A stretch of DNA of 64,000 nt from Hexactinellida sp. DTS-2022 (Eukaryota > Porifera > Hexactinellida): NCBI GenBank assembly GCA_028753945.1, contig JAPNXP010000005.1, positions 4,092,001 through 4,156,000 on the forward strand. The letters run 5' to 3'. Positions 62,133 through 64,000 of the stretch are shown here, one piece after another. Made by a program: the position numbers and the translations under genes. The notes under the pieces are model-generated. The model did no database searches and was not told where the DNA came from. It saw nothing but the letters and a program-made list of their open reading frames with translations. How positions within the stretch are numbered: the stretch's first letter is position 1; every line of letters starts with the position of its first letter.

Positions 62133-62362
62133 CAGTGAACTCCCTATAACGAATTGCGGACATCGATTTCATATTTGTATACACCAAATTTGTTATAAGC
62201 TGATTAAAATTAATTACTCAGAAATTTATGGGGTAAGAAATATCTTCGTTAAAAAGAGATTACATATATCAATTTATTTGACTATACTATAGTCAAATAT
62301 AAGGATGTCCGGACCATTGAACTTTGTTATAAGCCGATTTATAGCCGACTTGGAGTTCACTG
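62133..62362. mobile_element. Pogo/Tc1-type MITE, TA-flanked
   Basis: CAGTGAACTCC inverted ends flanked by TA (62131-62132, 62363-62364). Internal GTTATAAGC units relate it to the GTTATAACG MITEs at 32040 and 34510. Confidence 0.85.
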
Positions 62363-62364
62363 TA

Positions 62365-63021
62365 ATAGTGTTTAATTTCATAGTTTGAGTAATTTACTGT
62401 AACTTAACCTATTTTCCTTTGAGAGTTTTTTTGTACACTGGGAACCGCAATATCAGGGCGCATCAATGCGATGCCCATTCTGTTTTGTCGTTACACACAT
62501 ACGAACGAAGGCTAATTAACTTAAAAATTGGGGCCGATTGAATGGATATAGATATGCGGTTTCCACTGTATGAATGGAGAGGATAGGGCGGCTGTGTGGG
62601 GAAAAGGAAGAGGCCCCCACAAATAATAATTGGTTAATACAATCAAAACTGATTGAAAAAATAGTTTACCTTTTACTGATCTTATAAATATATGTATATC
62701 TCTTTCTAGACATTCTCCAAGTTTAAGTATGATACATTTAGAAATAAGTTAATCGTTGTGATTATTTCTTTTAGCTATTATATTGGTATGCTAGTAACCA
62801 TAAGTCGTCAGAAATCTAGGAATATATTATAGAAATTCAGGAGAAATAAAAAGGTTTAAACATTTTAAAAAAATCGTTTTATTTCGTAACAACAAAGTTT
62901 GTTAGAAATATTTTGTTTGTATTATTTTGTTAATCGTAATCAGATAAGGTAAGTGCTGGCAATTGAATTAATTGACACTGTGTATTAGGATTTCGTAGGT
63001 TGGCTATGAAAATTGAATAAC
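62365..63021. other. Intergenic, nothing recognised
   Basis: AT-rich DNA without credible frames or repeats. Confidence 0.45.
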
Positions 63022-63023
63022 TA

Positions 63024-63216
63024 CAGTCAGGTTCTTTTATTATGAACATTCAAGGGACCAAAAATTGTGTTCATAATAGAGAGACTTCATAATAAGCGAA
63101 CTCACTAAATACAAACCCTATGTAAGTTGTTAAATTGGGACCATAGGGTTTGTTCATAATAAAAAATCTTCATATTAAGCAGACGAAATCTTGTTCATAA
63201 TAAGCAGACCTGACTG
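63024..63216. mobile_element. Pogo/Tc1-type MITE (TTCATAATA family)
   Basis: Ends CAGTCAGGTTCTTTTATTAT and (minus strand) CAGTCAGGTCTGCTTATTAT, flanked by TA (63022-63023, 63217-63218). GTTCATAATA units lie inside. Confidence 0.88.
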
Positions 63217-63283
63217 TATAAGTAATAGCTAACAAAGCTACATAATTTAAATGTTACTATTATATTTATTATTGTTTTACTTA

Positions 63284-63465
63284 AGAAAGTGGGAAGGGGA
63301 GAGGAGGGATTGGGAAGGGGAGAGAAGGGGATGGGAAGTTGAAAGGTTTTGGAAAGAGGGGGAAATTTTTACCCTGAGGGGATTGCTGAGGGAGAGAATG
63401 AGTAGGAGGAGGAGGAGAAGGGAGGACAGGAGGAGGAGGCTGTGGAGGAGAAGGGGGGTTTTGTT
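63284..63465 (+). repeat. Purine-rich (GGGGAGAGGA) tract
   Basis: About 180 bases with almost only G and A on the plus strand. The Arg/Glu-rich open frame over it is a composition artefact. Confidence 0.8.
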
Positions 63466-63628
63466 GGATGTTTTATAATAATTTATTTAATGTTGTGTTT
63501 TTTTATTTAGTTTATGCATTTATTATTAGGTTTCATTTATATTAATTTAGTATGTTTATTCTGTTTGTTTGTAATAGTTGTTTTTGTTTTACTTAATTAA
63601 AGTTGTGTCTCTGCAATTGTTAGTATAG
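63466..63628. other. AT-rich spacer
   Basis: T-rich; no feature seen. Confidence 0.4.
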
Positions 63629-63745
63629 GCGTAGCACGCGGTCCGGCTGGTCCGGCCATGGCCGGACCAGTATTCATTATCCTACTATATTATATAGGAC
63701 GGTCCGGTTTTGACCGGACCACTTTAACTGTTTGGCCGGAGATTT
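63629..63745. repeat. GGTCCGGC hairpin repeat, copy 2
   Basis: GTAGCACGCGGTCCGGC with hairpins GGTCCGGCCATGGCCGGACC and GGTCCGGTTTTGACCGGACC, then CACTTTAACTGTTTGGCCGG; homologous to 10495-10625. Confidence 0.7.
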
Positions 63746-63749
63746 TTTT

Positions 63750-64000
63750 TTCTTCCAAAAATTACTTTTATAGTAGTGTCTCAAAATATCATTGTATAAT
63801 TTATAATAGCACATCCATGGTTTGGTAATACAATGTCTCAAAATCTCACGCGTCTCAAAATTATATTATTCTTAAATTCATATTGAAAAGTAAAATAAGC
63901 GAAAAATTTCCTTTTATAGCGTCTCAAAATATCACTGTTTAATTTGTAATAGCACATCCATGGTGTATTTAGTGTATCACATAGGCGTCTCAAAATCTCA
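63750..64000 (-). repeat. Tandem units of the GAGATTTTGAGAC repeat
   Basis: GTCTCAAAATATCA(T/C)TGT, AATAGCACATCCATGG and GTCTCAAAATCTCA recur about 160 bp apart and run off the window. Same family as 55741-56560. Confidence 0.8.

Noticed and set aside
63251..63478. Arg/Glu-rich 75-codon frame
   Set aside because: Caused by the purine-rich tract.

Overview
The window is an AT-rich piece of nuclear DNA from a eukaryote, most likely an invertebrate animal. The evidence is an acyl-CoA-binding protein gene, Ty3/gypsy retrotransposons, hAT, Mutator, Helitron, Merlin-like and Ginger-like DNA transposons, and exon-like blocks bounded by GT/AG signals. I cannot place it to a phylum. Nothing bacterial is present and I found no tRNA, rRNA or CRISPR array.

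Almost the whole window is transposable elements nested in one another. Layout: 1-640 flank with a strong candidate hammerhead ribozyme; 647-4819 a foldback transposon whose inverted arms are tandem repeats, carrying an hAT MITE and a Helitron; 5292-10024 a near-complete Ty3/gypsy element with identical 150-bp LTRs; 10786-15241 several hAT and foldback elements, some nested; 15686-30740 a palindromic minisatellite followed by an array of about 1.4-kb units, each ending in a long hairpin, split by Helitron, hAT and MITE insertions; 30745-32335 a gypsy fragment and a MITE; 32743-33722 a Mutator-like element carrying a FLYWCH zinc finger; 33915-34244 the one convincing intact host gene (acyl-CoA-binding protein); 37050-42120 a frameshifted second gypsy element on the minus strand; 43441-44143 a broken ISXO2/Merlin-type transposase; 44826-48034 a near-perfect 3.2-kb palindrome; 48336-54955 a TTAA-flanked element, a transposase relic and several hAT elements; 55250-56560 an interspersed repeat split by a Helitron; 56692-61793 exon-like remains of a gypsy-type integrase with a GPY/F module followed by an OTU cysteine-protease ORF, a Ginger-like architecture; 62133-64000 Tc1/pogo-type MITEs, a purine-rich tract and a tandem repeat.

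Insertions could often be dated relative to each other because target-site duplications (TSDs) or uninterrupted copies of the target are present in the window. Fifteen elements carry exact or near-exact 7-8-bp duplications typical of hAT. Two Helitron insertions are proved by empty sites. Four further elements have 9-bp duplications typical of Mutator-like elements. The proteins do not form one pathway; they are independent transposon products plus one lipid-binding housekeeping protein. All calls were made by reading the sequence by eye, without database searches.
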